From: Bacillota bacterium
GTDB lineage: Bacteria > Bacillota > Clostridia > Peptostreptococcales > Anaerovoracaceae
DNA length: 16,253 bases
Assembly (NCBI GenBank): GCA_017515765.1
Contig: JAFWFF010000139.1
Coordinates: forward strand, 1-16,253
Direction of reading: 5' to 3'
Position 1 is the first letter of the stretch, and every line of letters begins with the position of its first letter. The translations under genes and the position numbers were made by a program. The notes under the pieces were generated by a model, which saw only the letters and a program-made list of their open reading frames with translations, had not been told where the DNA came from and did not search any database. This document shows, in pieces, positions 15,268-16,253 of the stretch.

Positions 15268-15296
15268 TTGACATATATACGCATAAATGGTAATAT
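15268..15296 (+). promoter_or_regulatory. Strong promoter of the DUF5688 gene
   Basis: A perfect TTGACA (15268-15273), a 17-base spacer and TAATAT (15291-15296) form a near-consensus sigma-A promoter. Transcription should start near 15303, with a leader of about 38 bases before the ATG at 15341. Confidence 0.85.
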
Positions 15297-15340
15297 CTTC
15301 CATAAGAAAAGTGAAACTGCTTTGATCATGGAGGAGAAAA

Positions 15341-16198
15341 ATGAGATTTAAAGATTTTGTGACGGATATACAGGCCGAGACGGAGGCGCGCTTCAACGCG
15401 GAGACGGAGATCTCCCTTAAGAGGACCGTGAACGACGATATCAAAACGGGGCTTTTGATAAAGACCGGGAGGGAAGCTGCTCCGGTCATACCGCTCGACC
15501 CGCTTTACGAGGCGCATCTTAAGGGGGCGCCGATCGATGAGATCATGGACGCGGTCGGCGAGATGATGCGGATGACTCCGCCCGGGCTGAAGGAGATGAT
15601 CGATCTGCGCCACAACATAGAGGAAAAGCTATTTCTGAGAGTCGTGGACCGGTCGAGGAACGAAGAGTTCCTGAAGGACCTGGTGTTTTATCCCGGCCCG
15701 GGGAACTACGTCCTGGTCCCGTACATACGCGTGATGGACATGATGACCCGCGTCACGAATTCGCTTGCGGAGGATCTGGGCCTGTCTCCCGGGGAGATCT
15801 TTGATATGGCTGCCCGGAACGAAGCCGGGGACGCCCGGCTCGCGTCATTTGATCATTTCGGGGAGAGGACCTCAGGGAACCTTCTGGAGGATGGAGAACT
15901 GCCGAACCCTATGTATATCCTGACCAACGGGACCGGCCTCCTCGGAGCGAGCCAGGGCTTTATCAAAGAGACCCTCGACCGTGTCATGCTGCGCTTCGGG
16001 TGCGGATTCTACCTGCTTCCATCGTCTATCCACGAAATGATCGTGATCCCCTTCTCGCTCGGCCGGGTCAGCGAGAACGGCCTCCGGGAAATGGTCCGCA
16101 GCATCAACGACGCGGTGGTGAAGGACGAGGACGTCCTTTCCTGCGACGTCCTGAAGTACGACGGAGAGCTTAAGCTGGCGGACGGCGGGCTGTCGTAG
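15341..16198 (+). CDS. DUF5688 family protein of unknown function
   Basis: This 285-residue protein has no predicted signal peptide or membrane helix. It matches the pattern of the DUF5688 family, found mainly in Clostridia of the gut: an N-terminal IKTGLLIKTG and PVIPLDPLYEAHLKG region, a central VPYIRVMDMMTRV, then NPMYILTNGTGLLGA and the conserved FYLLPSSIHEMIVIP. No catalytic motif is apparent and no function is known to me. A strong promoter and a GGAGGAG site support real expression. It stands alone in its unit, and I see no neighbour that suggests a role. Confidence 0.85.
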   Translation: MRFKDFVTDIQAETEARFNAETEISLKRTVNDDIKTGLLIKTGREAAPVIPLDPLYEAHLKGAPIDEIMDAVGEMMRMTPPGLKEMIDLRHNIEEKLFLRVVDRSRNEEFLKDLVFYPGPGNYVLVPYIRVMDMMTRVTNSLAEDLGLSPGEIFDMAARNEAGDARLASFDHFGERTSGNLLEDGELPNPMYILTNGTGLLGASQGFIKETLDRVMLRFGCGFYLLPSSIHEMIVIPFSLGRVSENGLREMVRSINDAVVKDEDVLSCDVLKYDGELKLADGGLS

Positions 16199-16222
16199 GA
16201 CGGGGATCCCGGCGCGGACCCG

Positions 16223-16239
16223 CGCAGCGCCGCGCTGCG
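16223..16239. repeat. Inverted repeat after the DUF5688 gene
   Basis: A 7-bp stem (16223-16229 with 16233-16239, three-base loop) lies 24 bases after the stop codon. It may be a terminator stem, but no T run follows in the 14 bases before the window ends. Confidence 0.4.
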
Positions 16240-16253
16240 GCGGCAATACACCA

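Noticed and set aside
16199..16253. Terminator at the right end of the window
   Set aside because: A stem is present at 16223-16239, but no T run is seen before the window ends, so it is listed only as an inverted repeat.

Overview
The window looks like a chromosomal segment of a GC-rich anaerobic Firmicute of the class Clostridia, probably related to Lachnospiraceae or Anaerovoracaceae. This is an inference from three things: a Clostridia-type DUF5688 protein, a split Na+-pumping oxaloacetate decarboxylase, and AGGAG-type ribosome binding sites in front of most genes. No rRNA, tRNA, CRISPR array, phage or insertion sequence was seen. The genes are densely packed and look like housekeeping and energy-metabolism genes.

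Layout. (1) Positions 1-1665, minus strand: the first codons of an unidentified gene, a GC-rich block of overlapping hairpins, then a PurF-like phosphoribosyltransferase that lacks the catalytic N-terminal cysteine. (2) Positions 1666-2928: a divergent promoter region and a plus-strand gene of the TIGR00300 / LOR-SDH family (ornithine cyclodeaminase-like). (3) Positions 2975-6596: a terminator, a strong promoter, and a four-gene oxaloacetate decarboxylase operon (gamma, biotin carrier, beta, carboxyltransferase) closed by a strong terminator. (4) Positions 6621-12900: a complete-looking F-type ATP synthase operon in the order a, c, b, [delta C-terminal domain fused to alpha], gamma, beta, epsilon. 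(5) Positions 12947-15235: an M32 carboxypeptidase and a nitroreductase-family protein, closed by a terminator. (6) Positions 15268-16198: a promoter and a DUF5688 gene.

The most interesting feature is in the ATP synthase operon. There is no stand-alone delta (atpH) gene. A roughly 70-residue segment closely resembling the C-terminal, b-binding domain of delta is joined in frame to the N-terminus of a full-length alpha subunit, and the alpha-binding N-terminal domain of delta is absent from the window. In a normal F1 this would put three delta-like domains on each enzyme instead of one. The c subunit is also unusual, with a signal-peptide-like N-terminal extension and a mixed ion-binding signature.

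How the genes work together: the decarboxylase turns oxaloacetate decarboxylation into a Na+ gradient, and the next operon encodes the rotary ATP synthase. Whether that synthase uses Na+ or H+ cannot be decided from its c subunit. The intergenic regions are all under 300 bases; most carry recognisable promoters or terminators.
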